From a virus: 60,746 bases of DNA. Shown piece by piece: positions 33,088 to 41,139 of the stretch. The position numbers and the translations under genes are program-made. Numbering within the stretch: position 1 is the stretch's first letter; each line of letters begins with the position of its first letter. The DNA lies in IMG/VR virus record IMGVR_UViG_3300049491_000195, positions 1 through 60,746 of that record, one strand, 5' to 3'. The notes under the pieces were generated by a model. That model made no database searches. It was not told the DNA's origin and was given only the letters and a program-made list of their open reading frames with translations.

Positions 33088-33690
33088 TTAAGTTGGTAGA
33101 TTATACGCCTTACACACTAGATGATAAATTTCTTGCCAAGGACTCTTAGGCCCGACAATATCAAACTTATCAGTTTCATAGTGTGCATTATGATCCTGCT
33201 GGATTAGTACAGTCCGTAGGCCCATTTCATGGCCTTGCTCGGCGTTCTTAATGTGATCCTCAATCCAGAAGAAGCCAGTACCTTCCCAAGACATTAGGGC
33301 AGCTTTCTTAGGCGATCCCATTGCTAGGCAAATAATTTCTAGGAAGTGCGGACCAAAGAGTTTTTCTAGATTCTCTCTTCGATACTTTGCCGCATTGGGA
33401 TGAGAGCTAATGCTTGTGATACAAACGAATTTGAATCCATGTGCAACTAACTTTCCAATGTACTCAACTGCATCTTCGTGAGCTGGCAAATCGGCAATGA
33501 ATGGGCTTTCGTTATACAGACGAATAACCCTATGTGCCTCATCGCTTGATATTCCGTAACGTGCTTCCATTCCGTAATGGTGCTCGGTGCCAGGAATCAA
33601 ATTATAACCTTCACTTGCCATGAATTGTTCAAATCCGGCGAGCCAAGTAACTAGCACGCCATCAGCATCAGTTAGGATAATCTTTTTCAT
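33088..33690 (-). CDS. HAD-superfamily phosphatase, nucleotidase-like
   Basis: A 200-aa protein beginning KKIILTDADGVLVTW, the DxDG motif of HAD hydrolases (nucleophile D8, acid-base D10). CITSISSH is in the position of motif II, and FWIEDHIKNAEQG gives the motif IV acid. The cap region between holds RYGISSDEAHRVIRLYN. Size and layout resemble 5'(3')-deoxyribonucleotidases, which could recycle dNMPs. The substrate is not certain. Confidence 0.75.
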   Translation of the reverse strand: MKKIILTDADGVLVTWLAGFEQFMASEGYNLIPGTEHHYGMEARYGISSDEAHRVIRLYNESPFIADLPAHEDAVEYIGKLVAHGFKFVCITSISSHPNAAKYRRENLEKLFGPHFLEIICLAMGSPKKAALMSWEGTGFFWIEDHIKNAEQGHEMGLRTVLIQQDHNAHYETDKFDIVGPKSPWQEIYHLVCKAYNLPT

Positions 33691-34064
33691 ACGTCAAAGA
33701 CAGTTTTCTGTCTAACATTTCCAAAACTGTCAATGAACACTTCGGGACTTTCTGGAGGTGCCACTTGTTGGTCACGATAAGCAGTGTCGAGTTCGTCCAT
33801 TTGCTTTTTGTACTTTGTGCGAATGTATTCTTCAAACTTCTCGTATTCTGTCACACCATGTCTTGCACCAATAACCATCTTTCGGTTGATGTAATCACCG
33901 ATGGCGCTTGCTGTTGAAATGTGCTTATTACGAACTTGATTTACAAACTCAACGTTCTCGGTAACTTCCCACTTGATTTCGTCCTTGTTGTTGCGTCCAG
34001 GATGTGATCCCTTTGCCGGACTATTCAAATGTGTTACAACAATGAATACTTTTTCTTTAGACAT
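33687..34064 (-). CDS. Hypothetical protein, 125 aa
   Basis: N-terminal strands (KVFIVVTHLNSPAKGSHPGR) and a basic, helical middle with KKQMDELDTAYRD, then a Pro/Glu tail ending RQKTVFDV. No known family is obvious. It overlaps the HAD gene by 4 nt and the next gene by 8 nt, and probably belongs to the clamp-loader unit. Confidence 0.55.
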   Translation of the reverse strand: MSKEKVFIVVTHLNSPAKGSHPGRNNKDEIKWEVTENVEFVNQVRNKHISTASAIGDYINRKMVIGARHGVTEYEKFEEYIRTKYKKQMDELDTAYRDQQVAPPESPEVFIDSFGNVRQKTVFDV

Positions 34065-34341
34065 TCTTTTCTTCCTTTACGGTATATCTATTAACTTTTA
34101 CATCTTTTCTACCAGCAAATTTAAGTGCCAGAAATGCATCTACCTCACGAGAATACACCAACAAAATTATCCTATTTGTGTCTGTCGCAAGTGCCGGTGT
34201 TACACCTTCAATGTGAACTCCTCGTTCATCAAACACCTGTGTAACCATCGCATTATACTCATCAACAACCTCGATATATGAATCCTTATCCATTGGATAT
34301 TCATATCGGGCATAAATTACTTGCTTATGCTTCTCTTGCAA
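34057..34341 (-). CDS. Hypothetical protein next to the clamp loader, 94 aa
   Basis: Small alpha/beta protein (KQVIYARYEYPMDKDSYIEV ; RIILLVYSREVDAFLALKF). It overlaps the gp44-like gene by 17 nt. In T4 the small clamp-loader subunit gp62 follows gp44; this product is half that size (gp62 is 187 aa) and I see no clear match, so I do not call it gp62. Confidence 0.55.
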   Translation of the reverse strand: MQEKHKQVIYARYEYPMDKDSYIEVVDEYNAMVTQVFDERGVHIEGVTPALATDTNRIILLVYSREVDAFLALKFAGRKDVKVNRYTVKEEKNV

Positions 34342-35263
34342 TTATTTCAAGCTCCACCAGTGTTGCACTCAGGTTAATTTCCAAATCGGAACATAGTGTG
34401 TGATTAACCAAACCATCACGAATCATCAAAATGCAACGATCTTCTTTAGCTGAGTTTCCGTCCGCCCACACATCAAGATTTTCATACATGAAGCGATAGA
34501 TATCTTCGTACTCTTCCTGCTGTACCTGTGTGCAGATCAACTGTCTTGCTTCCTTAAACTTCTTAGATCTAAACAATGCAATCATGTCCAGTCTGTAGTC
34601 CGATACACTCTCGCTACCTTCGCCGGGTTTTTGCAATTTTCCATCTAAAGAATTCGCCTGCGTCATGCTGATGCCCCTACGCAAGTCGGGATAGGTTTTT
34701 TGAACGATTGCTTCTAGCGCATCCGGATCAATCTCTATCTTTTCCTTGTCCAGAATATCCACAAGGCGCATATAGAATTCGCCAGTCTCAAGTTTCTCAA
34801 TATGCATGCGCCCTGTTTCACAGCGCGAATGTATAGCCTGGATGAGCTTGTGTGGATAGTTGCAGGTTAGCAGGAATCGCACACTCGCTGCATACTTTTC
34901 CATTGTGCCACGTAATGTTCCCTGCGCTGACGGAGATAATCCATCTGCTTCGTCTAGGAATACATAGCGGATTTCTCCGTAGCCCATTGTCTCAGAGAAT
35001 TTTGTAATTGTGTCGCGAATATAATCAACACCGTTGTCCTTAGAAGCATTAACTTCCAAAACGTCAAAGGGATTTACACCTAATTCGTTTAGTAGGGCTT
35101 TTATCAGTGTTGACTTACCCGTGCCAGGACTTCCGGATAGGAGCATGTGTGGTAATGCTCCACCAGAGATCCAGCGTTCAATTTGTTTCTTTTGATTTTT
35201 GTCTTTAAAGACGTAACCATCCAGCTTTGGAGGTCTATATTTGTCAACCCAGAGTTCTTTCAC
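34325..35263 (-). CDS. Clamp-loader ATPase, gp44-like (GTG start)
   Basis: A 312-aa AAA+ clamp loader subunit (T4 gp44 319 aa). Walker A LLSGSPGTGKSTLIKA (G44-T52), Walker B VFLDEADGLS (101-110), and the arginine finger segment IHSRCETGRMHIE are visible. KYRPPKLDGYVFKDKNQKK matches the clamp-loader N-terminus. It opens the gp45 clamp (10798) for loading onto primed DNA. The start is GTG at 35263. No gp62-like partner was confirmed. A sigma70-type promoter is just upstream. Confidence 0.9.
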   Translation of the reverse strand: MKELWVDKYRPPKLDGYVFKDKNQKKQIERWISGGALPHMLLSGSPGTGKSTLIKALLNELGVNPFDVLEVNASKDNGVDYIRDTITKFSETMGYGEIRYVFLDEADGLSPSAQGTLRGTMEKYAASVRFLLTCNYPHKLIQAIHSRCETGRMHIEKLETGEFYMRLVDILDKEKIEIDPDALEAIVQKTYPDLRRGISMTQANSLDGKLQKPGEGSESVSDYRLDMIALFRSKKFKEARQLICTQVQQEEYEDIYRFMYENLDVWADGNSAKEDRCILMIRDGLVNHTLCSDLEINLSATLVELEIIAREA

Positions 35264-35288
35264 TGATCAAACCTTTCACGTTTATCTA

Positions 35289-35317
35289 AGTGTAACAGTT
35301 TGATGTAGAAACGTCAA
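35289..35317 (-). promoter_or_regulatory. sigma70-type promoter for the clamp loader
   Basis: TTGACG, 17 bp, TACACT on the minus strand, overlapping the stop of the GroES-like gene. A 20-nt leader follows. Confidence 0.75.
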
Positions 35318-35667
35318 ATTGGTGCGCGTTCGTTTGCTTGGGAAAATACTGAAAAGATTTCTGTCTCCGGATCAGTGTCGGAAACGAGCATAACAGATTG
35401 TGGCCATTCAACGCCCCACAATTGTGTTTCTGACCCGTCATCTTCCTTCACCTTAAGCATTCTCGTCCAGCGACCATTTTCAATCAAAATCCACTGACCG
35501 GGTACAATATCGGTAATGTCGAATCCGACAGAATAAACCTTTCCCCAGCGAGGACGAATGCCTTCACTCTTGCCATTGTCGTCAGGAATAATGATTCCCT
35601 TAACAACTCTAGAACCACGTTCTAAATCGGTAACAAGTACCTTTCCTTTAAGTGCTTTAACTGTCAT
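35314..35667 (-). CDS. GroES/gp31-like co-chaperonin
   Basis: A 117-aa protein with the GroES barrel pattern: KALKGKVLVTDLERG, then VVKGIIIPDDNGK in the place of the mobile loop, then GKVYSVGFDITDIVPGQW, ILIENGRWTRMLKV and a terminal strand SVMLVSDTD. T4 encodes gp31, which replaces host GroES for capsid folding. The match is by pattern, so this is a moderate call. If right, the phage carries GroES-, DnaJ-, Hsp20- and ClpA-type factors together. Confidence 0.6.
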   Translation of the reverse strand: MTVKALKGKVLVTDLERGSRVVKGIIIPDDNGKSEGIRPRWGKVYSVGFDITDIVPGQWILIENGRWTRMLKVKEDDGSETQLWGVEWPQSVMLVSDTDPETEIFSVFSQANERAPI

Positions 35668-36004
35668 CTTCTTCTTTCATAACAATGTCGCCGCTTGGCA
35701 ACTCTACTTCTATCAAAGGCTTGGCTGGTGCTGTTGCCTTTCCCGGAATTTTCTTAGACTTAGGAGCTTCCAAAACTGCTGGTGCAGCTGGAATTGGTCC
35801 CTTCAATCCTGTGTTCACAATTGTTGCTTGAACGCGATGATTTTCGCGTGCAATCTGATCGGCTGACTTGGTAATGCGGCCGCCAGCGATTTGATCACCC
35901 TTAGCGTTAACTTTCATGTTACCAATTGCTGGTACCTTTTCGTTGTCACGGCGAATAGAATCCATGTCTAATGTTGCGCCACGATATGTTGTATGTCTAC
36001 TCAT
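35657..36004 (-). CDS. Hypothetical protein with disordered tail, 115 aa
   Basis: The conserved-looking N-terminus MSRHTTYRGATLDMDSIRRD and GNMKVNAKGDQIAGGRI segment are followed by an Ala/Pro/Lys-rich disordered stretch (AAPAVLEAPKSKKIPGKATA). No function assigned. It overlaps the GroES-like gene by 11 nt. Confidence 0.6.
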   Translation of the reverse strand: MSRHTTYRGATLDMDSIRRDNEKVPAIGNMKVNAKGDQIAGGRITKSADQIARENHRVQATIVNTGLKGPIPAAPAVLEAPKSKKIPGKATAPAKPLIEVELPSGDIVMKEEDDS

Positions 36005-36016
36005 ATTCTTCTTTTC

Positions 36017-36520
36017 CTATTTTAGATAATCTCTAATGTCAAAACCATATTCCAGAGAGTTTACGCGGTGAACACCAATCAGGAATAGAATGTAGGACGA
36101 TACACTAGAACCGCGCCCTACTCCCCAAATAAAACCATTCTTTCTCATGTAATCAATTAAGTAGATAAACATTCTGAGCAACATGATTAAATCCCTTTCT
36201 TCATAAAGGGCGTATTCCTGTTCAACTCTATCTGTTTCGGCTAACGTCTTACATTTATCAAGTAGCCATTTCTTAACATCTATTTGCTGATAGATCTCTG
36301 GAAAAATCCATTCTTCAGCGCACTTTGCGTGAAACTCGTCAAACGTCAATTCTTCTGCTGGTGGATCAAGGAATACAATTGTTTCCTGGAGTAACTCAGC
36401 CTGGTGTTTTTGGAAGAGCAGAATTTCATCATCCGGCTCTACGTTTAGATGGCTTATACTTTTTCCCTGTAGGAGTAATTCTTTTAACTCGTTACTGGAT
36501 AGTATGGCTTGGCCATACAT
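36017..36520 (-). CDS. DnaE-like C-terminal fragment protein
   Basis: 167 aa from the ATG at 36520; a longer form from 36553 would overlap the previous gene. The last ~40 residues read GFIWGVGRGSSVSSYILFLIG ending VNSLEYGFDIRDYLK, resembling the nucleotide-binding GRGSAAGS...DPLEYGLLF segment at the start of the palm of bacterial Pol III alpha. The rest is an unrelated helical domain. No polymerase catalytic Asp motifs follow, so it cannot be a working polymerase; it may be a captured fragment with a new role. Confidence 0.6.
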   Translation of the reverse strand: MYGQAILSSNELKELLLQGKSISHLNVEPDDEILLFQKHQAELLQETIVFLDPPAEELTFDEFHAKCAEEWIFPEIYQQIDVKKWLLDKCKTLAETDRVEQEYALYEERDLIMLLRMFIYLIDYMRKNGFIWGVGRGSSVSSYILFLIGVHRVNSLEYGFDIRDYLK

Positions 36521-36528
36521 ATTTACTT

Positions 36529-37245
36529 TTATTCCACCTTCTTTGGTTTCCACTTTTCCACCTGAACAATTCGAGCTGGTTCTCTTACCATGCCTATGTG
36601 TGTATCGGACATCTCTGAGATTGCTTTCTCAAATTCGTCCATCGGGTCATTAATACCCGCAAAAATCTCTTCGTCCGTTGCTTCTGATTCTTCTGGCCTG
36701 ACAAATTCAAAGCAGAATCCATCGTTTCTTGTCCACCACGGTTCGGAATCTCTACAAGTTCCTTCTGTGTAATACTCTGTTGTCTTTGAGGGTAACTCAT
36801 ACTCACTATCAGGACAATCGTATGTGTATTGCAGTGAAGTATCGCTGGCTTTTAGCCTAATTTCGCCAATCTCCATGTCGGTACCGGCGAGTGTAGATAG
36901 CTTAGAATGAATCAAACGTATGATCAAATCATCGCTGGGATTGCCAGGACAATACATCATAATGTTGGATGAAAGGTTGGCAAGATACAGATCATCTTCG
37001 TTACCTACGTCAACCATTGCAATTGAGGGTAAGTTTGTATCTAACCAGAAATAAAGTTTCTGGTAAACAACTGTGGCCCTGTACTCAATGTCTTCTTTGG
37101 ATTTAGACTTCTTTGCAGTTACAATTAGATTAACCTCTAGGTCCCAATCTACTGGTGTTAGAAATCCTTCTTGAATTCGAATACCGGTAAACTCGTAACT
37201 TAGAGTCATGTAGTTTCTAATGATGTTTTTTCCACGTTTCATCAT
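36529..37245 (-). CDS. Hypothetical phage protein, 238 aa
   Basis: Predicted beta-rich N-terminal domain (NLIVTAKKSKSKEDIEYR; VVYQKLYFWLDTNLPSIAMV) and acidic C-terminal tail with WWTRNDGFCFEFVRPEESEA. Unrecognised. It is in a coupled unit with the DnaE-like fragment gene (8 nt apart). Confidence 0.6.
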   Translation of the reverse strand: MMKRGKNIIRNYMTLSYEFTGIRIQEGFLTPVDWDLEVNLIVTAKKSKSKEDIEYRATVVYQKLYFWLDTNLPSIAMVDVGNEDDLYLANLSSNIMMYCPGNPSDDLIIRLIHSKLSTLAGTDMEIGEIRLKASDTSLQYTYDCPDSEYELPSKTTEYYTEGTCRDSEPWWTRNDGFCFEFVRPEESEATDEEIFAGINDPMDEFEKAISEMSDTHIGMVREPARIVQVEKWKPKKVE

Positions 37246-37248
37246 AGA

Positions 37249-37497
37249 TTAGTCCTCGAGCTTACCTAATTCGATCGGTTTATTGGCATCGGGGAATTTT
37301 CTTGCATACTCGTCATCAACAAGTTTCTGCATTCTTCTGCTTCTTTCATTTTCCAAGTCTTGGATCACTTCCTTGATACTTAATACTGCCGGAGTGTGTC
37401 CTAGAACTTTTTGCATATTCATGAAGGTGTAGGCTTTACCCAGCTTCTCAATAATTTCTTCGTCGGTGAGTTTAGCTACATCTAAAAACGGGTGCAT
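37249..37497 (-). CDS. Small hypothetical late protein, 82 aa
   Basis: From the ATG at 37497, preceded by AAAGGACAAGCC. The longer frame to 37626 would run into the neighbour, so the shorter start is preferred. It is helical (LTDEEIIEKLGKAYTFMN; SRRMQKLVDDEYARKF). A late promoter CATAAATAC lies at 37517-37525. Function unknown. Confidence 0.65.
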   Translation of the reverse strand: MHPFLDVAKLTDEEIIEKLGKAYTFMNMQKVLGHTPAVLSIKEVIQDLENERSRRMQKLVDDEYARKFPDANKPIELGKLED

Positions 37498-37516
37498 GGC
37501 TTGTCCTTTATATCTT

Positions 37517-37525
37517 GTATTTATG
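37517..37525 (-). promoter_or_regulatory. T4-type late promoter CATAAATAC
   Basis: Minus strand, 19 bp upstream of the 37249-37497 ATG. Confidence 0.65.
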
Positions 37526-37531
37526 GCCAGT

Positions 37532-38122
37532 TCAGAGCCGTGCTGAGAATGCTGACATAGCAGACATTTTGTTACGAAGGAAATCAGTGAGCGCTTTGCG
37601 ATACTTTTCTGCAGTATCTTTGTCATAGAACATCTCTATAAAATCAGATTTTGCGTGCGGAACAATAGGCAGGGTATTCAGCCTAAATGTTAGTGCATCG
37701 AACACCTCTCCGTCTTTTACAAATCTTTCAAACTTATCACCCTCTGTCAAACAATATGGCAATCCGTTGTGCTCTATACTGCCGACATGAAGCGTAGTAG
37801 CTTCTTTTGCATTTTTATACAGGATTGGATTGTTAGTAAGAATAACAGGTCTTACCAGTTCAACAACATGTGCTTCTTCGTATGAGTCATGCTGTGTGAG
37901 CAGGCCGGCCGAAACAATATACACTGTTTCGCCCCTTAAATCAAGCAATTGCTCCGTGAACTCTATGCGGCAGGGCCAACTAAACTTGGGATCGTAGACA
38001 GCATCCCATGGCTGAATATGGTCTATTGCAGACCGTGCTTCTTTGAAGTAGGCGACATGCTCTGGCTTGCTCTGCAGGAATCTGAAGCTCCTGTATTCGT
38101 CGGTGTAGAGATCAGGATTCAT
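37532..38122 (-). CDS. Hypothetical protein with DALTFRL motif, 196 aa
   Basis: The central GEVFDALTFRLNTLPIVPH echoes the DA-x-F-R/K-L phrase of the small paralogue family. It is bigger than those proteins and has extra N- and C-terminal regions. No function known. It overlaps the next gene by 11 nt. Confidence 0.6.
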   Translation of the reverse strand: MNPDLYTDEYRSFRFLQSKPEHVAYFKEARSAIDHIQPWDAVYDPKFSWPCRIEFTEQLLDLRGETVYIVSAGLLTQHDSYEEAHVVELVRPVILTNNPILYKNAKEATTLHVGSIEHNGLPYCLTEGDKFERFVKDGEVFDALTFRLNTLPIVPHAKSDFIEMFYDKDTAEKYRKALTDFLRNKMSAMSAFSARL

Positions 38123-38543
38123 CCGTTTCTACTACCTCGTGGATAGTGAACCATCTTTCCGGCCACATGAATACTTGCCTAGCAGTAGTCGAGATGGCGA
38201 GTCTAAATTGCAATGCATCCAGTTCGTCTGCGAAACACAGATAACCGCGTGTGCGGTGCTGGTAATCGGAATCGAACAAAGATGCAATCATCACACCCGG
38301 AGCCATTCCGGCAAAGTGTGATGGACCTGGCGGGGTAGGATGATTAAATTCATCCTTTACTTTGACCAATTCTGGTTCCAGTGGACAATAACCCCATGTA
38401 CCCTTAATTAATCTATAGGCTCGGCGTGTGAGCTTCCTATAGTCAGATTCTGCCTGCTCCATCATTATGTCCGCAGGATATTCCACCCGCACCACATAAG
38501 GACGAGAGAAGAATATTTTAGAACGTGGATGAAGCCGTTTCAT
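38112..38543 (-). CDS. DA-FRL family protein, 143 aa
   Basis: Contains RGYLCFADELDALQFRLAI and ends FMWPERWFTIHEVVE, matching the pattern of small family members here. An aromatic/basic N-terminus (RPYVVRVEYPADI) adds to it. Function unknown; 1-nt overlap with the next gene suggests coupling. Confidence 0.6.
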   Translation of the reverse strand: MKRLHPRSKIFFSRPYVVRVEYPADIMMEQAESDYRKLTRRAYRLIKGTWGYCPLEPELVKVKDEFNHPTPPGPSHFAGMAPGVMIASLFDSDYQHRTRGYLCFADELDALQFRLAISTTARQVFMWPERWFTIHEVVETDES

Positions 38544-38785
38544 TAAATGTATTCGTGATGATCCCTGTGGAAGGAAGTTAGATCATCCTTCTCGGAGAAG
38601 CGCAGGATGATATACTGACCCATGTCAAGTTCCGCGTACAGGCCCTTGATCTTTTCCAGCGTAGGCAAAATATCTTCCTGACGACGGTAATAGGTAGTCG
38701 GGTGCATCTTGACAGACATCCAGTTGGTGGTGTAGCTGTCAACCACACGTTGCTCGCCAACAATGCATTTTCCTAGTTGCTTCAT
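38543..38785 (-). CDS. Small hypothetical protein, 80 aa
   Basis: ATG at 38785 has GGAG 6 nt upstream; an ATG at 38797 is possible. It has an aromatic, mixed alpha/beta sequence ending SEKDDLTSFHRDHHEY, a His-rich tail. It may be a distant member of the DA-FK family (DD..SFHR). Function unknown. Confidence 0.6.
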   Translation of the reverse strand: MKQLGKCIVGEQRVVDSYTTNWMSVKMHPTTYYRRQEDILPTLEKIKGLYAELDMGQYIILRFSEKDDLTSFHRDHHEYI

Positions 38786-38796
38786 TACCATCTCCA

Positions 38797-39066
38797 TTAA
38801 GGTTTGTTAATCCAGAGCCACTTTTCACAAACCGCTATGGCCAAGTCTTTGCCGTGGAGCGAACCACCACCTAAACTTTCCCATACCGACTTCATTGATG
38901 CTGTATGTTCTTTTCCGGATATCGTTCTAATCGAGAGAACAACGTCCCCCTTAAGTTTGTCGATTACCAAATCATCGTCATCACGGACGTGTATGGATTC
39001 AACAAACTTAAGGAGGACGAGGTCACCCTCCACAGTCATAATGGAATGACCGCTGTAAACGGACAT
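38797..39066 (-). CDS. Small hypothetical protein, 89 aa
   Basis: Predicted beta-rich protein (MTVEGDLVLLKFVESIHVRD; LKGDVVLSIRTISGKEHT) with an aromatic end VCEKWLWINKP. Sits in a run of coupled small genes with no known families. Confidence 0.55.
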   Translation of the reverse strand: MSVYSGHSIMTVEGDLVLLKFVESIHVRDDDDLVIDKLKGDVVLSIRTISGKEHTASMKSVWESLGGGSLHGKDLAIAVCEKWLWINKP

Positions 39067-39344
39067 TAAAGCAGGCTCAGATACAGAGAGCTGGACGGAT
39101 CAAAATCCTGCTTGAAAATGTAGACCTTCGGGCTGACGGTCTTGCCGGTCTTCAGGGTCTTCAGAACACGGCCTTCCATGGTCCACTTGTCCTGACCCTT
39201 GCCGACGTTTGCGTTCAGCCAGTTCACGATCTTGTAGAAGTGATCACGATCGCGGACCGTGACACGGAAGGAATGAGCCGCATTCTTTTCCTTGAGGTTC
39301 ACCGGTTGTTCCTTGGTGCCCGTCTTGGTAGCTTGCTTGTTCAT
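39066..39344 (-). CDS. Small hypothetical protein, 92 aa
   Basis: Basic N-terminus, then HSFRVTVRDRDHFYKIVNWL and KVYIFKQDFDPSS. This resembles the strand-helix-strand arrangement of the neighbouring small family without the final DA-FKLW motif. A sigma70-type promoter (39381-39409) precedes it and probably drives the 37.5-39.3 kb run. Confidence 0.6.
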   Translation of the reverse strand: MNKQATKTGTKEQPVNLKEKNAAHSFRVTVRDRDHFYKIVNWLNANVGKGQDKWTMEGRVLKTLKTGKTVSPKVYIFKQDFDPSSSLYLSLL

Positions 39345-39380
39345 ATTACACTTTCTATAAGGTAAAGTTGTTGAGTCTCT

Positions 39381-39409
39381 ATTTTACTAAGGCCCGACTA
39401 AAGCGTCAA
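39381..39409 (-). promoter_or_regulatory. sigma70-type promoter for the 39066-39344 unit
   Basis: TTGACG, 17 bp, TAAAAT on the minus strand, overlapping the 3' end of the dCMP deaminase gene. Confidence 0.75.
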
Positions 39410-39858
39410 GTGGTTGGGATATCCAACTCTAATAACTCTAGTCCACATTCAGCAATATATTCACGAACCTTCTCCATAGCTGGTCCCCAACGGGAAATGA
39501 TATCTGGAGATGATTTTGGTGCTACAAAACGTGTAATTCCTGCCTGTGCCATATGTGCAAAGCAACGGTCACACGACATGAGCGGCCAGGTATATAGTGT
39601 GCATCCATGTGTATCTTCTTGTGCAAAAAGCAATGCATTCATCTCACAGTGAATAATTCTGCTGTACTTTTGCTCACGGTTGGAATAGTTTTCCGGAAGA
39701 TCTATCATCTTCTGCGGAAAGCCATTGAAACCTACCGAAACCACTCTGTTTCCTTTTGTAATGACTGCACCTGTCTGCGTGCTCGGATCTTTGGACCACG
39801 TCGATACAAGTTTGGCCATTTCCAGAAATCGAAGATCCCACTTTAACTTATTTTCCAT
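39406..39858 (-). CDS. dCMP deaminase-like protein
   Basis: A 150-aa zinc-dependent deaminase. The HxE motif is IIHCEMNAL (H70, E72) and the PCxxC-like motif is PLMSCDRCFAHM (C96, C99). KDPSTQTGAVI and VVSVGFNGFP are typical of dCMP deaminases. It converts dCMP to dUMP for dTTP synthesis, so a thymine-containing genome is expected. Sits in a nucleotide-metabolism setting with two MazG-like genes elsewhere. Confidence 0.88.
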   Translation of the reverse strand: MENKLKWDLRFLEMAKLVSTWSKDPSTQTGAVITKGNRVVSVGFNGFPQKMIDLPENYSNREQKYSRIIHCEMNALLFAQEDTHGCTLYTWPLMSCDRCFAHMAQAGITRFVAPKSSPDIISRWGPAMEKVREYIAECGLELLELDIPTT

Positions 39859-40052
39859 TTTATTACGTATGCTAATGCATCCTCTTCATTATTAAATCTT
39901 ATATAGCGATCATCGGAGTTAACACCACCATACCATGCCCGATAAGAGTCCTTCTGAAGATTTTCAATAAGCCAATTCTGCCTATCTATAACTTCCTTCA
40001 CATGCCAGTCGACCCCACAACCAACAATGGTCTCTTTTACGGTTATCGGCAC
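39843..40052 (-). CDS. DA-FK family small protein, 69 aa
   Basis: The C-terminus NNEEDALAYVIKWKIS carries the family motif EDA..y-I-K-W. The rest is short with a GCGVDWHVKEVI turn. It overlaps its neighbour by 10 nt and dCMP deaminase by 16 nt. Function unknown. Confidence 0.6.
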   Translation of the reverse strand: MPITVKETIVGCGVDWHVKEVIDRQNWLIENLQKDSYRAWYGGVNSDDRYIRFNNEEDALAYVIKWKIS

Positions 40053-40366
40053 AGACTTTCTTTAGTAATAATTTGACCCAACTCGTCTCCCAGATCTTCT
40101 TTATCTGTAATTACATACAGACTGGTATTGTGTCGATCGGTGCGCGGATCATAGGTTCTAACTTCTATAGCCTTTCCACCAGTTGCAGAATAAACCATAA
40201 AGTTCATCCCATTTGCACCATCACGAATACTCGGAGATCCTTTAGATATCATTCCAGATGAAACAGACACAGGGTAATCATCCCTAATCTTTGTATTTTC
40301 ATCATCCCTGACAGCCCATTTAATCATCGCTTTTATCGCTGTTTTTACATATCTACCAATCGCCAT
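40043..40366 (-). CDS. Small hypothetical protein, 107 aa
   Basis: Not a DA-FK member by sequence. Has a helical basic N-terminus (KTAIKAMIKWAVRDDEN) and a beta-rich second half (NGMNFMVYSATGGKAIEVRT). Function unknown. Confidence 0.6.
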   Translation of the reverse strand: MAIGRYVKTAIKAMIKWAVRDDENTKIRDDYPVSVSSGMISKGSPSIRDGANGMNFMVYSATGGKAIEVRTYDPRTDRHNTSLYVITDKEDLGDELGQIITKESLCR

Positions 40367-40592
40367 AATGCCCCCACGTTAGTTTGAATACCAATAATGT
40401 TGCCTCATCCTTGAACGCATACATCCTAGTACGTTTATTATCACCAAATCCGTAACTATACCAATCTATAAATCTTCTTCCAATAGATTGCGCACACCAG
40501 TTATCAAGTGCAACTAATTCATTTACCGTTTCAACTTCTGGCATCGTGATAAAGACCTGGTAAGGCCAGACTTCTTTCTTTAATGTTCTCAC
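40353..40592 (-). CDS. DA-FK family small protein, 79 aa
   Basis: Strand-turn-helix start (WPYQVFITMPEVETVNELVA), then aromatic YSYGFGDNKRTRMYAF and the family end DEATLLVFKLTWGHYGDW. It is one of a run of similar proteins between 39.8 and 41.1 kb. Confidence 0.65.
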   Translation of the reverse strand: MRTLKKEVWPYQVFITMPEVETVNELVALDNWCAQSIGRRFIDWYSYGFGDNKRTRMYAFKDEATLLVFKLTWGHYGDW

Positions 40593-40906
40593 CAGGCACC
40601 TGCCCCACCGAACCTGTCGGGATTAGGATTCCATGTCAACTTAAACAATGTTGCATCTTCGGGTTTGGTAATAAGGACAGTGTGCATAGGATCGCCGGAA
40701 TTAAATCTCCATGTGCAATCGTATGCACCTGTCATATTATTTTTCATCCATTCCTCGAAACCATGATGATCATCACAATATGCCCAGCAATGCCAACCGA
40801 CAAGTTCCTCGTTAAATTCCTTTTCAGGGCCGCCACTCTTACGCAAGACGTGTGGAATATCTCTCCATCCATCCATGTAATGCCAATGGTGAACTTTTAC
40901 TTGCAT
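40589..40906 (-). CDS. DA-FK family small protein, 105 aa
   Basis: VKVHHWHYMDGWRDIPHVL at the N-terminus, an aromatic/His-rich middle (GWHCWAYCDDHHGFEEW) and TKPEDATLFKLTWNPN at the C-terminal motif. Several conserved aromatic residues could form a binding surface. Function unknown. Confidence 0.65.
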   Translation of the reverse strand: MQVKVHHWHYMDGWRDIPHVLRKSGGPEKEFNEELVGWHCWAYCDDHHGFEEWMKNNMTGAYDCTWRFNSGDPMHTVLITKPEDATLFKLTWNPNPDRFGGAGAW

Positions 40907-41139
40907 TTGAATTTTAGTCTGAATGCTAATGCGTCTTCTGGTGTTGCAAATAGGAAAGTTGCAATTGTATCAAACTTGCCAGATACATCACTAACGTCTT
41001 GATTTTTGAACGAGTGTAATTCTAAGTTAAAATCTTCACAGTAGTCAATCATATCACTAATTTCCTGATCTGTGAGATCACCTATCACAATCTCACATGG
41101 ATTTTTGGGCCAGCGAAATTCGTAGATAGGTTCGGTCAT
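40897..41139 (-). CDS. DA-FK family small protein, 80 aa
   Basis: Starts IYEFRWPKNPCEIVIGDL and ends ATPEDALAFRLKFKCK. The strand-helix-strand-helix order with the final EDA-F-R-L-F motif matches the other members. Overlaps its neighbours by 4-10 nt. Confidence 0.65.
   Translation of the reverse strand: MTEPIYEFRWPKNPCEIVIGDLTDQEISDMIDYCEDFNLELHSFKNQDVSDVSGKFDTIATFLFATPEDALAFRLKFKCK

Noticed and set aside
34057-34341. gp62-type small clamp-loader subunit
   Set aside because: It is adjacent to gp44 but half the length and has no recognisable gp62 signature.
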